Assembly: GCF_036555685.1 (NCBI RefSeq)
Contig: NZ_DATBKY010000273.1
Coordinates: 1-64,000, forward strand
DNA: 64,000 nt
Direction: 5' to 3'
Origin: Actinophytocola sp036555685
GTDB lineage: Bacteria; Actinomycetota; Actinomycetes; Mycobacteriales; Pseudonocardiaceae
Under the pieces are notes generated by a model, which worked only from the letters and a program-made list of their open reading frames with translations, was not told the origin of the DNA and did not search any database. The translations under genes and the position numbers were made by a program. Positions 26,858 to 35,734 of this stretch are shown here, piece by piece. The first letter of the stretch is position 1. Each line of letters starts with the position of its first letter.

Positions 26858-28755
26858 CAGCTTCTCGCACGACAGCTCTGCGCAGGCCCACGGCGATAGC
26901 GGCACTGGCCTACCTCGTGCTCGTGGTCGTGGCGGCCGTGGCGGCCCCCGTGCTCGCACCGCACGACCCGGAGGCCACCGACCTCGATCACGTGCTGTCG
27001 GGGCCGACCGGGACGCACCCGCTCGGCACCGACAGCCTCGGCCGCGACGTGCTGACCCGCCTCATGTACGGCGGGCAGGTCAGCCTCGCGGGCGTCGCGG
27101 TCGCCGTGCTGACGATGCTCGTGCTGGGCGTGGTCACCGGCCTCCTGGCCGGGTTCCTCAGTGGTTGGGTCGACCGGATCGCCAGCTGGATCATCGACCT
27201 GGCGCTGTCGATCCCGGTGATCATCACCCTGCTCGTCGTGCTGTCCGTGGTGGGCAGCAACGAAACCGCGGCGATGATCACGGTCGGTGTGCTCAGCGCG
27301 CCGTCGCTCGCGCGGGTGGTTCGCGGCGCGACCATGGCGGTGAAGCAGGAGACGTTCGTCGCCGCGGCTCGGGTGGCGGGCCTGCCGTCGACACGCATCA
27401 TCACCGGGCAGGTGCTGCCCCGGGTGACCGGCCCGATCATCGTGCAGACCGCGATCGGCGCGGGCGGGGCGCTGATCGCGCAGGCCGGCATCGAGTTCCT
27501 CGGGCTCGGCGTGCAGCCACCGACGCCGACGTGGGGCGGCATGATCACCGACGCCGCCCAGGTCGTGGATCAGCAGGCCTGGCTGCTGGTGCCGACCGGA
27601 CTGGTGGTCGGCCTGACCGTGCTCGCGTTCGGGTTGCTCGGCGACGCCGTGCGCGACGCCACCGCGGACCGGGTCACCTCGGCCGCCCCGCCCGCGCGAC
27701 GCCGACGCGCAGCGCCTCCGTCCACACAGGAGGAGCCGGCTCCCGGTGCGCTGTTGGCGCTTCGCGGCGTCACCGTAGCCCTGCCGACCTCGCACGGCAC
27801 GCACACCGTCGTGGACGGGGTCGATCTCGACATCCGTCCAGGCGAGACCGTCGGGCTCGTGGGGGAGTCCGGCTGCGGCAAGAGCATCACCGGCCGCGCG
27901 ATCCTCGGTTTGCTGCCGCGTGGTGGCGAGCTCACCGCGGGCACCGTCCACCTCGCGGGCGAGAACCTCACCGCGGGCGGCCGGCAGGCATACCGCGCGG
28001 CGCGCGGTTCCCGGGTGGCGCTGATCTCGCAGGAGCACATCGGCGGTCTCGACCCGGTGGCGCCGGTCGGCCGGCAGGTCGCGGAGCTCGTGCGCCGCCA
28101 CCGTGGCTGCTCGCGCGGCGCGGCGCGGATCCGCACGCTCGAGCTGCTGGAGAGCGTGCGGCTGCCGGAGCCCGCCCAGCTGGCGCGCCGCTACCCGCAC
28201 GAGCTGTCCGGCGGGATGGCACAGCGCGTGGCGATCGCCATGGCACTCGCCGGCGATCCGGAGCTGCTGATCGCCGATGAGCCCACGACCGCGCTGGACG
28301 TCACCGTGCAGGCGGAGATCCTGGGCCTGCTGCACCGGTTGCAGGCCGAGCGGGGCATGGCGATCCTGCTCATCAGCCACGACCTGGGCGTGATCGCCGA
28401 GGTGTGCCACCGGGCGTACGTGATGTACGCGGGCCGGATCGTCGAGAGCGGGCCAGGCGCCGAGCTCTTCCGGACGCCGAGGCATCCGTACACCGCCGGC
28501 CTCGTCGGCTGCAGTCCACAGCGGATGCCGCCGCGGACGCCGCTGGCGGCGATCCCGGGCATGGTCCCCGAGCCGTGGGCGAGGCCGGCCGGCTGCCACT
28601 TCCATCCGAGGTGCCCGCTCGCCACGGCCGCGTGCGAGTCGGGCGAGATCCCGATGGCCGAACCGGCGGCCGGTCGCCACACCCGCTGCCTGCACCACAC
28701 CGAGCTGACCGAGGAGGACGACCATGCCCGAGCCGGCGTGCTTGCTCGAGATTGA
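26854..28755 (+). CDS. Fused ABC permease (DppC type) and ATPase (DppD type)
   Basis: A single polypeptide of 633 residues. About residues 1-280 form the second permease (HPLGTDSLGRDVLTRLMYGG, EAA loop around FVAAARVAGLPSTRIITGQVLPRV, EFLGLGVQPPTPTWGGM). An Arg/Pro-rich linker (about 280-305) joins it to an ATPase with Walker A GESGCGKS at about residues 337-344, signature ELSGGMAQRVAIAMAL and Walker B LLIADEPTTALD. The C-terminal oligopeptide extension CHFHPRCPLA...C follows; the cysteines of this extension are those seen in Opp/Dpp ATPases. The fusion is continuous with no stop between the domains and is known in actinobacterial importers. It overlaps the next start by 32 bases. Confidence 0.93.
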   Translation: MTASRTTALRRPTAIAALAYLVLVVVAAVAAPVLAPHDPEATDLDHVLSGPTGTHPLGTDSLGRDVLTRLMYGGQVSLAGVAVAVLTMLVLGVVTGLLAGFLSGWVDRIASWIIDLALSIPVIITLLVVLSVVGSNETAAMITVGVLSAPSLARVVRGATMAVKQETFVAAARVAGLPSTRIITGQVLPRVTGPIIVQTAIGAGGALIAQAGIEFLGLGVQPPTPTWGGMITDAAQVVDQQAWLLVPTGLVVGLTVLAFGLLGDAVRDATADRVTSAAPPARRRRAAPPSTQEEPAPGALLALRGVTVALPTSHGTHTVVDGVDLDIRPGETVGLVGESGCGKSITGRAILGLLPRGGELTAGTVHLAGENLTAGGRQAYRAARGSRVALISQEHIGGLDPVAPVGRQVAELVRRHRGCSRGAARIRTLELLESVRLPEPAQLARRYPHELSGGMAQRVAIAMALAGDPELLIADEPTTALDVTVQAEILGLLHRLQAERGMAILLISHDLGVIAEVCHRAYVMYAGRIVESGPGAELFRTPRHPYTAGLVGCSPQRMPPRTPLAAIPGMVPEPWARPAGCHFHPRCPLATAACESGEIPMAEPAAGRHTRCLHHTELTEEDDHARAGVLARD

Positions 28756-29506
28756 CGACCTGCGGGTCGAGTTCGCCGGCCGCGTCCGCGCGGTCGACGG
28801 CGTCAGCCTCCGGGTCGGCACGGGTGAGACGCTGGGTCTGGTCGGCGAGTCGGGGTCCGGGAAGTCCACTGTGGGCAACGCGGTGCTCGGGCTCGTCCGG
28901 CCCACCGGCGGGCGGATTTCGCTGTCGGGAGTGGACATCACCCACCTGACCGGCGCGGCGCGGCGAAAAGTCGCCGACCGGGTCCAGGTCGTCTTCCAGG
29001 ACCCGAACGGCTCGCTGAACCCGTCCCGCACGGTCGGTTCGACGCTGGCCGAACCGCTGCGGGTACGCAGGCGGCTCGACCGCGTGGCGGCGGGCGCGCG
29101 GGTGGCCGACGCGCTGCTGCGGGTCGGGCTCGCGGCGGACGCGGCGCGGCGCTACCCCCGCCAGTTCTCCGGCGGTCAGCGGCAACGAATCGCGATCGCC
29201 CGCGCCCTCGTCCTGGAGCCGGACCTCGTCATCTGTGACGAACCGACCAGCGCGCTCGATCTGTCCGTGCAGGCGCAGGTGCTGAACCTGCTGCTGGACC
29301 TGCAGCGGCAACTGGGCATGGCGTACCTGTTCATCTCGCACGACATCGACGTCGTAGAGCACATGTCGCACCGCGTGGCGGTGCTCAAGGGCGGGCACGT
29401 CGTCGAGCAAGGCGACGCAGAGCGCGTGTTGCGCGAAGCCAGCCATCCCTACACCCGGGCGCTGCTCACGGCGACCCGGCACGCGAGCACAACGGAGGCC
29501 GGGTGA
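28724..29506 (+). CDS. ABC transporter ATPase, DppF/OppF type
   Basis: Second ATPase of the importer, 260 residues. Walker A GESGSGKST, Q-loop VVFQDPNGSLNPSRTV, signature QFSGGQRQRIAIARAL, Walker B LVICDEPTSALD and the switch His in FISHDIDVVEHM are all intact. It is shorter than most DppF proteins (about 320) because the C-terminal oligopeptide/dipeptide extension is missing; that extension is present in the fused partner. The start inside the end of the previous gene indicates coupled synthesis in equal amounts. Confidence 0.94.
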   Translation: MPEPACLLEIDDLRVEFAGRVRAVDGVSLRVGTGETLGLVGESGSGKSTVGNAVLGLVRPTGGRISLSGVDITHLTGAARRKVADRVQVVFQDPNGSLNPSRTVGSTLAEPLRVRRRLDRVAAGARVADALLRVGLAADAARRYPRQFSGGQRQRIAIARALVLEPDLVICDEPTSALDLSVQAQVLNLLLDLQRQLGMAYLFISHDIDVVEHMSHRVAVLKGGHVVEQGDAERVLREASHPYTRALLTATRHASTTEAG

Positions 29507-29507
29507 C

Positions 29508-30473
29508 ATGCCACTCAACAGGCAGGTGCAAGCGATGATCAAGGACATGCCGAACGTCTGGGACGACATCGGCGCGATGACCGCCGCGAAGGCGCGCGCG
29601 CTGCAGGCCGAGGCGCTCGCCGACCTCGACGTCGCGCCACCCCCGGGAGTGGCGACCGAGGACCTGACGATTCCCGGGGCGGCCGGTCCTCTCCGCGGCA
29701 GGGTCTACCGCCCCGCGACGGGTCCGGTGGACGGGGTCGTGCTGTGGCTGCACGGCGGCGGGTTCGTGCTCGGGTCGATCGACACCGAGCAGAGCCACGG
29801 TCCGCTCGCTCTCGCCTCCCGTTGCGCCGTGGTGTCGGTGGACTACCGGTCGGCGCCGGAGGCGGGGTTCCCGGCCGCGGTGTGGGACACGTACGCCACG
29901 CTGTGCTGGGTAGGGGAGAACGCCAAGGAACTGAGCGGGCACGCGAACCGCGTCGTGCTCGGCGGCGAGAGCGCGGGCGGCAACCTGGCGGCGGTGGCCG
30001 CGTTGCTGGCCCGCGACGAGGGCGGCCCGGAGGTGGCGCTGCAGGTCCTGCTGTACCCGATGACGGCCAGGACGTTCGACGGCCCGTCCCGCCACGACCC
30101 GGCCGTGAGTCCACTGTGGCCCCCGGCCGCGATCGAGTGGGTGTGGCGCCAGTACCTCGGCGACGACGACGGCTCGAGCCCGCTCGCCTCGCCGCTGTAC
30201 GCGGACAGCCTGGCCGGGCTTCCCCCGGCACTGGTGCTGACCGCGGAGTACGACCTCCTGCGCGACGAGGGCGAGGCGTACGCGGATCGCCTGGCAGCCG
30301 AGGGTGTTCCGGTGCGGCGCCGGCGTTACGCGGGCATGCCGCACGGCTTCGTGGAGTGGACCGGTGTGCTCGCGGGGGCGGACGAGTGCATCCACGACAT
30401 GGGCCGATCGATCCGCGCGGCCATCAGCGTGGACGATCCCGAGCCCGTCGGCATCGCATCGGCCGAGGGCTGA
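29508..30473 (+). CDS. Alpha/beta hydrolase fold-3 esterase (HSL family)
   Basis: Cytoplasmic esterase/lipase of 321 residues. The HGGGF oxyanion motif begins at His82, the nucleophile is Ser155 in GGESAGGN, the acid is Asp249 in AEYDLLRDEG and the base is His279 in GMPHGF. This is the bacterial hormone-sensitive-lipase family, which favours short to medium acyl esters. It starts one base after the ATPase stop, so it is almost certainly co-transcribed with the importer. It may supply the acid for the CoA ligase upstream. The N-terminal 50 residues form the usual helical cap. Confidence 0.92.
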   Translation: MPLNRQVQAMIKDMPNVWDDIGAMTAAKARALQAEALADLDVAPPPGVATEDLTIPGAAGPLRGRVYRPATGPVDGVVLWLHGGGFVLGSIDTEQSHGPLALASRCAVVSVDYRSAPEAGFPAAVWDTYATLCWVGENAKELSGHANRVVLGGESAGGNLAAVAALLARDEGGPEVALQVLLYPMTARTFDGPSRHDPAVSPLWPPAAIEWVWRQYLGDDDGSSPLASPLYADSLAGLPPALVLTAEYDLLRDEGEAYADRLAAEGVPVRRRRYAGMPHGFVEWTGVLAGADECIHDMGRSIRAAISVDDPEPVGIASAEG

Positions 30474-30495
30474 CGGTCTACGGCTGACGGTCTAC
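30468..30495. repeat. 14-base exact tandem duplication at a convergent gene junction
   Basis: GGCTGACGGTCTAC is repeated head to tail at 30468-30481 and 30482-30495. The first copy contains the stop of the esterase gene; the second contains the stop (read on the minus strand) of the patatin gene. Confidence 0.9.
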
Positions 30496-31283
30496 GGCGA
30501 CCACCAGCGCGACACCACCGCCAGCGCATCGCGCGCCTGCGCGAGTCCCGCCTCGGCGGCCGGCGTGCGAATCGCCGGATCCAGCAGATCGGTCAGGAAC
30601 AGCCGGGTCGCCGCCTCGTCGGGGAGCACCAACTCCACCCGCGTGCCTTGCGCGGTCAGCACGTCGACCTGGCCGGCCGTGAGCGGGTCCGCGATCGGTG
30701 CCAGCACCAGCACCCGGTCGTAGCCGGCCGCGAGATCGACGTTGTTCGACGACCGCACCCCGCCGTCGACGTAGCGGGCGTCGCCGATGGTCACCGCCGG
30801 CCACACACCGGGCACCGCGCAGCTCGCGGCCACCGCGTCGACGAGCCGCACGCCGGACTCGCGATCGAACACCACGGGTTCGCCCGACTCGGCCTCGGCG
30901 GCGACGACCGACAGCGGGCGAGCCGGCCACTCGTGCACCGGGAGCCGTGCCGCGATCACGGCCCGGCGATCGGCCTCGGAGACCGTGCTCCCCGCACGAA
31001 CCGCGCCGGCGTGGTCGTTCTCGTCCCAGAGCAGCTGGTTCGCGCCGTCCGGCGGGGCCAGCTCGTGCGTGTGCCGGGCGGGATCCACCTGGCGAGCCAG
31101 CAGTTCGTCGAGCGGCACGCCGGTCGCCACCTGCGCCGCGACCACCGAGCCCGCCGAGGTGCCGAGCACGAGGTCGACCTCGGTCACGTCGACGCCGGCG
31201 GCGGCGAGGCCGGCGAGCAGGCCCGTCTCCCAGGCGATGCCCGCGAGCCCCCCGCCGCCCAGCACGAGGGCGCTCGACGTCAT
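30492..31283 (-). CDS. Patatin-like phospholipase
   Basis: Ser-Asp dyad lipid hydrolase of 263 residues. The glycine-rich oxyanion loop VLGGGGLAG is at residues 7-15, the nucleophile is Ser43 in GTSAGS and the dyad Asp173 is in YVDGGV. No signal peptide, so it acts in the cytoplasm or at the inner membrane face. The start overlaps the stop of the condensation-domain gene upstream on the same strand by four bases, so it is the last gene of the minus-strand A-T/C/C/patatin operon. It could release or edit an acyl product in place of a missing thioesterase; that role is inference. Confidence 0.88.
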   Translation of the reverse strand: MTSSALVLGGGGLAGIAWETGLLAGLAAAGVDVTEVDLVLGTSAGSVVAAQVATGVPLDELLARQVDPARHTHELAPPDGANQLLWDENDHAGAVRAGSTVSEADRRAVIAARLPVHEWPARPLSVVAAEAESGEPVVFDRESGVRLVDAVAASCAVPGVWPAVTIGDARYVDGGVRSSNNVDLAAGYDRVLVLAPIADPLTAGQVDVLTAQGTRVELVLPDEAATRLFLTDLLDPAIRTPAAEAGLAQARDALAVVSRWWSP

Positions 31284-32578
31284 CCCGCGATCATGTCACA
31301 CACCCGCTGTGCCGGATCGTCGCTCGCCCGCGCCAGCACGCGCGCGTAGGTGTCACCCAGCTCGCCCATCGTCCGCGGCGCCACCGCGAGCGCGTTTCCG
31401 TAGACGACGCCGCCCAGAGCGCTCGGCGTCTCGCTCGTGATGTAGTTCAGCGGCACCGTCGCGGCGAACGACACGTCGCCGCTGTGCCGGACGGTGAGCT
31501 CGGGCACGGGGTAGGGCGTGACCTCCAGACCCGCGACCCGGGTCGGCGCCACCTGGGAGTGCGGCAGGAACTCCACCGCCACGTCGAACAGCTGCCGGCC
31601 CACCGCGCGCTCGAGTACGCCGAGCGGAAGCCGGTGCCCTCGCGCCGCACGCTGCTCTTCGCACGCCCGGCGCACCAGCTCGGCGAAGCTGTCGGTGCCG
31701 GAGACCGTGAGCACCAGCGGCAGATAGTCGAACACGGGGCCCACCACCGGCTGCATCTCCGGCCGGTCACGGTTCGCGTGCAGAAACCCGAGCACGACCT
31801 CGCCTCCGGCGTACGGCGAGAGCGTGGCGAGCACGCCCGCGGTCACGGCCGCGGCGAGGCCGCCACCGTGGGGCCTCGCCAGCTCGGCCAGCCGTGCGGG
31901 CGTGCCCGACGCCGGGAAGACCCGCCCGTCCATGCGGAACGCGGACTCTCGCCGGTAGCCGGGAAGGCCCGGGAAGCAAGGACGCGGGTCCGGTAGCCGC
32001 TCGCGCCACCACGAGATCCGCCGCGGCTCGGCGGCCGCTCGCTCCCACGCCGCGTAGTCGCCGAACTGGACCGCCAGCTCGGGCAACCAAACGTCTGCCC
32101 CGGTCACGACCGCCTGGAGCAGCCGGCTGAAATCGCGGAAGAGCACGCCCATCGACCAGCCGTCGCTGACCGCGTGGCTCACGACGAGCACCAGTACGTG
32201 CCGACTCTCGTCGAGCCTGACCAGCCCCGCGTGCCACAGCGGTGCCTCGGTCAGGAGGAAGGACCGTTCCGCGGCCTCGATGATTAGCTTGTCCAGGTCG
32301 CGCTCCGGCTGCGCGGAACCCGACACGTCGGACTGCCAGACGGGAACCGCGCCGGGAGGCGCGATGGTCTGACGCACGCCGTCGCCATGGTCGTGCAACG
32401 AGGTACGCAAGGTCTCGTGGCGTCCGGCGAGCGCGCGGACGGCCGCGACGAGCGCGGCGGGTGCGACCGGTCCCTCGACCTGCCAGGCGACGACGTTGTT
32501 GTGGTTGCACCGGTGGTCCACAGTGGAATGGAACCACCGTTCTTGCAGGAACGACGCTGGTGCGTGCCAGGTGTCCAT
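31280..32578 (-). CDS. Free-standing NRPS-type condensation domain
   Basis: A single condensation-fold protein of 432 residues with no carrier or adenylation domain. The core motif reads SHAVSDG at residues 134-140: the catalytic second His (135) and Asp139-Gly140 are kept, but the first His of HHxxxDG is Ser. The N-terminus PASFLQERWF replaces the usual C1 motif. VNHH-like HNNVVAWQVEG, LAGRHETLRTSL and the C-terminal LGVLERAVGRQLFDVAVEF are condensation-domain landmarks. It sits next to a second such protein and an A-T didomain, and so probably transfers an acyl or peptidyl group from that carrier. Confidence 0.86.
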   Translation of the reverse strand: MDTWHAPASFLQERWFHSTVDHRCNHNNVVAWQVEGPVAPAALVAAVRALAGRHETLRTSLHDHGDGVRQTIAPPGAVPVWQSDVSGSAQPERDLDKLIIEAAERSFLLTEAPLWHAGLVRLDESRHVLVLVVSHAVSDGWSMGVLFRDFSRLLQAVVTGADVWLPELAVQFGDYAAWERAAAEPRRISWWRERLPDPRPCFPGLPGYRRESAFRMDGRVFPASGTPARLAELARPHGGGLAAAVTAGVLATLSPYAGGEVVLGFLHANRDRPEMQPVVGPVFDYLPLVLTVSGTDSFAELVRRACEEQRAARGHRLPLGVLERAVGRQLFDVAVEFLPHSQVAPTRVAGLEVTPYPVPELTVRHSGDVSFAATVPLNYITSETPSALGGVVYGNALAVAPRTMGELGDTYARVLARASDDPAQRVCDMIAG

Positions 32579-32581
32579 GGG

Positions 32582-33787
32582 CTAACACCGCCCTCCTACC
32601 GGCTGGGCCACTGCCGCGACGACCTCCGCGAACCGCGCGGTGATCGCGTCGATCCGCTCGGCCGGCACCGCCGCGACGTTGACGAGCAGGTGGCAGTCGA
32701 CGCCCCCGTCGGCGCGGTCGCGAAACTGGAAGTCGATCAGGGCGAGCCCCGGCCACCAGCGATCGACCACGTGGGGCCGTGGCCGCACCCGGACGTCGTC
32801 GTCCGGCACGGTGTCGGGGAAGTGGTTGACGCGTACGTCGAACAACGGGCCAGGCCCCAGAAGTGGAGCGAGAACCGCCAACGGCACGTGGTGATCCTGG
32901 GCGGCGGTGACCTCGCCGTCGTAGCGGGTGGCGAGCTCGGACAACGTCGGCTCACCGCTGACGTCGACGGTCACGGGCAGCTGGTCCCACAGGTCGCCGA
33001 CGGTGTCGCGAAGCTCCGGGCGGTGCCGGTTCGAGGCGATCAGCCCGATCCGGACCCGATCGTCCGCGAACGGGCGGAGCGTGGCGACGACCAGCGCGCC
33101 GAGCAGCCGGGACCTGGTCGTGCGCAGTGACGCGGCGAGTGCGGCCAGGGCTCGCGCGCTGTGCGGCGGGACCGACGGCAGCGAGGTCTCGTGCAGGCGT
33201 GCCGGCCGGCCGAGAGCGGCGGGGTCGACGTCGAGCCGTAGCCGCGGCCGGTCGCCGAGCCGGTCCCGCCAGTACCTCGGCACGGGCCGCCGGCGGATCT
33301 CGTGCTCCCAGCAAGCGAAGTCGGCGAACTGCAGGGCGAGCTCCGGCAGCCGCGGTGGCCGCCCGTCCCGGCGGGCTTCGCACAACTCGGTCAGGTCCCG
33401 GTGGATGATCCCGGCCGACCAGCCGTCGCAGATCGCGTGGTGCGCGTACACGACCAGGACCCCACCTGCGAGGTCGCGCTCCAGCACGGCGCCGGCCAGG
33501 GCACCGCCGCACACCTCGAACGGCCGCGGCTCGGCGCGTGCGGCGACGGTGCAGGGGATGGTCCCGGTCGCGGCGACCTCCTGCCGCAGCCCCTGTTCCG
33601 TGCGCACGAGCGTGGTGCGCAACGCCTCGTGCCGGGCCGTCAGGTCCGCGAGCGCCTGCCGTACGTGCCGCTCGTCGTGTCCGGGAGCCAGCCGGACCGG
33701 GATCGCGACGGCGAGATCCGACCAACCGCTGTCGTGGGCGTCGGCGTACCACTCCTGCAGGAATGTGGCGGGGAACCGGTCAGCCAC
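32582..33787 (-). CDS. Free-standing NRPS-type condensation domain
   Basis: A second condensation-fold protein of 401 residues. HHAICDG at residues 116-122 is the complete HHxxxDG motif. The beginning PATFLQEWYADAHDSG aligns by eye with the neighbouring condensation protein, and DLTARHEALRTTL is the C2 region. The domain is slightly shorter than usual (about 450). Start GTG 33787 overlaps the stop of the A-T gene by eight bases. Two tandem single C domains suggest two different acyl transfers, or one catalytic and one auxiliary protein. Confidence 0.86.
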   Translation of the reverse strand: MADRFPATFLQEWYADAHDSGWSDLAVAIPVRLAPGHDERHVRQALADLTARHEALRTTLVRTEQGLRQEVAATGTIPCTVAARAEPRPFEVCGGALAGAVLERDLAGGVLVVYAHHAICDGWSAGIIHRDLTELCEARRDGRPPRLPELALQFADFACWEHEIRRRPVPRYWRDRLGDRPRLRLDVDPAALGRPARLHETSLPSVPPHSARALAALAASLRTTRSRLLGALVVATLRPFADDRVRIGLIASNRHRPELRDTVGDLWDQLPVTVDVSGEPTLSELATRYDGEVTAAQDHHVPLAVLAPLLGPGPLFDVRVNHFPDTVPDDDVRVRPRPHVVDRWWPGLALIDFQFRDRADGGVDCHLLVNVAAVPAERIDAITARFAEVVAAVAQPVGGRC

Positions 33788-35567
33788 GGCGCACCCGGCG
33801 AATGGGCGCGAGCGAGTCGTCCTGCTCCGCCTCGGGGGCCCCCGCGACCAGCGACACGAACTCCCGCAGGTCCGAGACCTCGAACAGGTCGCGCTGGCTC
33901 ACCTGCCGCCGCAGCTCGCTGCGCACGCGGCCGACGATCTCCATGGCGCTCAACGAGGTGCCGCCGAGCTCGACGAAGCTGATGGTCCACGGGACCTCCG
34001 CCGCGCCGAGCGCGTCCGCCCAGAACCGCTGGAGTGACTGGGCTTCGACCGTCTCCGGGCCGGCGCCGGAGTCGGTGCGCCGGGCCGCGTCGTGTTCGCG
34101 GGTCAGCTGATCGCGTAGCGCGCGCTTGACGATCTTGCCCATCGCGTTGCGGGGAAAGTCAGCGACCTCGAGAACCCGTTTCGGTGCCTTGATCGGGCCG
34201 AGCCGGGCGACGAGGAACGCGTTCAACGCCGCCCGGTCGTAGCCCACGCCCGGGCGGACGGCGGCCACGACGTACTCGCCCAGCAGGCGGTGGGGCAGCC
34301 CGAACGCCGCGGCCTCCGCGACCCCGGAGAACTCCTGGATGGCCGCCTCCACCTCGATGGTCGACACGTTGAGCCCGCCGGAGATCACCAGATCCGCGTT
34401 GCGATCGACCAGGTAGAGGTAGCCGTCGTCGTCGACCCGGCCGATGTCACCGGTCCGCACCCACCCGTCCGGGAGGAAGACGCTGTCGGTCGCGCCCCTG
34501 TCGTCGACGTAGCGGCGCCTGGGCGCTCCCGACAGGCGCAGCTCGACGTTGCCGTCGGTACCCGGTGGCGCGACCGCGCCGTCCGCGTCGGTGATCCGCA
34601 CCGCCCCGGTGCCCTCGCTCCGGCCGACCGAGTCGGGACGCGCCGGATCGAACCGGATGCGCGTGCGGGCCGGCCATGCCTCCGTGGTCGTGTAGAGGTT
34701 GCTGATCGCCGCCTGCGGGAACATCGCGGCGAGCTTCTGCAGCGCCACCGGCGGGATGGGGGCGCTCATCGTGCGCACGGCTCGCACCGAGTCGAAGCGG
34801 CGCGTTCCGGCGTGCTCAAGCAGCGTCAGCGCCAGCGCCGGCACCAGCACGACGTCCGTCACGTCGAAGCGTTCCACGGCGTCGAGAAAACTCGCGGGAT
34901 CGAACCGGGTCAGTGTCACGATCCGGTGGCGAGTCGCGTCCAGCGGCTGCAGCAGCAGGCCCTGTCCCGCGAGGCTGCCCGGCGGCACGGCGTGCAGCAC
35001 CACCTTGGTGCCCTCGTGGCGCGGTCGGGTCGAGTGGGTGAACAGCAAGTTGGCATGGCTCGCGACGACACCCTTGGGCACACCAGTAGTGCCGGAGGTG
35101 TAGAGAATCTCGGCGTCGTCGCCCGGGCCGGCAGGGACGGCGACCGGCGTGGCCGGACTGTGGTCGACCAGGTCCGCGACGTCCGCGGACCACAGCCCCG
35201 GCGGTACCCCATCGGTGGCGCCGAGGACGCCGACCGCCTCGGACGCGGCGCACACCTGGCGAATGTGCTCCTCGCCGAGCGTGCGCAGCACGGGTACCGC
35301 GGTCGCGCCGGCTCGCTGCACTCCGATGTACGCCACCGCATACGTCGTCCAGTCTACTGTGGAGCATGCGACGAGCACGCGATCACCGGGCGCGATGCCG
35401 TTGGCCATGAGGCCGTGCGCCACACGGCTCGCCCGGTCGTGCCACTCCGCGAAGGTCAGGGAGTCGCCGTCGACGAGCGTCAACGCCACCTCGTCCGGGC
35501 GCTCCGCCGCCCGGGTGGCGAGTCGATCGGGCACGGTGTCGTCGGCAGGGGGTCTCGTGGCTGGCAT
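33780..35567 (-). CDS. Adenylation-thiolation didomain (acyl-AMP ligase plus carrier)
   Basis: Protein of 595 residues. Residues about 1-500 form an ANL adenylation domain: ILYTSGTTGVPKG, NLYTTTEAW, WVRTGDIGRVDDDGYLYLVDRNADLVISGGLNVSTIEVE and a catalytic Lys in RNAMGKIVKRAL. The C-terminal carrier has ELGGTSLSAMEI with the phosphopantetheine Ser538 (codon 33954-33956). In the substrate region the enzyme has VTDVVLVPALALTLLEHAG, as in fatty or aryl acid ligases, and lacks the amino-acid-anchoring Asp context. I therefore predict a carboxylic acid, not an amino acid. There is no condensation, reductase or thioesterase domain in the chain. ATG 35567 is used; an upstream in-frame start at 35639 adds an unlikely leader. 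Confidence 0.88.
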   Translation of the reverse strand: MPATRPPADDTVPDRLATRAAERPDEVALTLVDGDSLTFAEWHDRASRVAHGLMANGIAPGDRVLVACSTVDWTTYAVAYIGVQRAGATAVPVLRTLGEEHIRQVCAASEAVGVLGATDGVPPGLWSADVADLVDHSPATPVAVPAGPGDDAEILYTSGTTGVPKGVVASHANLLFTHSTRPRHEGTKVVLHAVPPGSLAGQGLLLQPLDATRHRIVTLTRFDPASFLDAVERFDVTDVVLVPALALTLLEHAGTRRFDSVRAVRTMSAPIPPVALQKLAAMFPQAAISNLYTTTEAWPARTRIRFDPARPDSVGRSEGTGAVRITDADGAVAPPGTDGNVELRLSGAPRRRYVDDRGATDSVFLPDGWVRTGDIGRVDDDGYLYLVDRNADLVISGGLNVSTIEVEAAIQEFSGVAEAAAFGLPHRLLGEYVVAAVRPGVGYDRAALNAFLVARLGPIKAPKRVLEVADFPRNAMGKIVKRALRDQLTREHDAARRTDSGAGPETVEAQSLQRFWADALGAAEVPWTISFVELGGTSLSAMEIVGRVRSELRRQVSQRDLFEVSDLREFVSLVAGAPEAEQDDSLAPIRRVRRG

Positions 35568-35680
35568 GGCTGAGAACCTACGAACCGCCCCGGGAACACA
35601 GGGGCCGTCCAGCGACAGCGCGAAGCCGGTTCGCGTCACAACCCACCGCTACCCCCAACGACCTGCGGCGACGGACGCGC

Positions 35681-35712
35681 AGGCCCCGGACCGCCAGCTC
35701 GGTCCGGGGCCT
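35681..35712 (-). terminator. Perfect 13-bp hairpin after the AraC gene
   Basis: Arms 35681-35693 and 35700-35712 are exact complements (AGGCCCCGGACCG and its reverse complement) with a six-base loop, 22 bases after the AraC stop on the minus strand. It separates the regulator from the A-T operon. Confidence 0.7.
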
Positions 35713-35734
35713 CGTGATAGGTCCTACTCCCGCA

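Noticed and set aside
33780..35567. A-T protein as an amino-acid-activating NRPS module
   Set aside because: The substrate-region sequence resembles fatty or aryl acid ligases and the Asp that anchors the amino group is not apparent.
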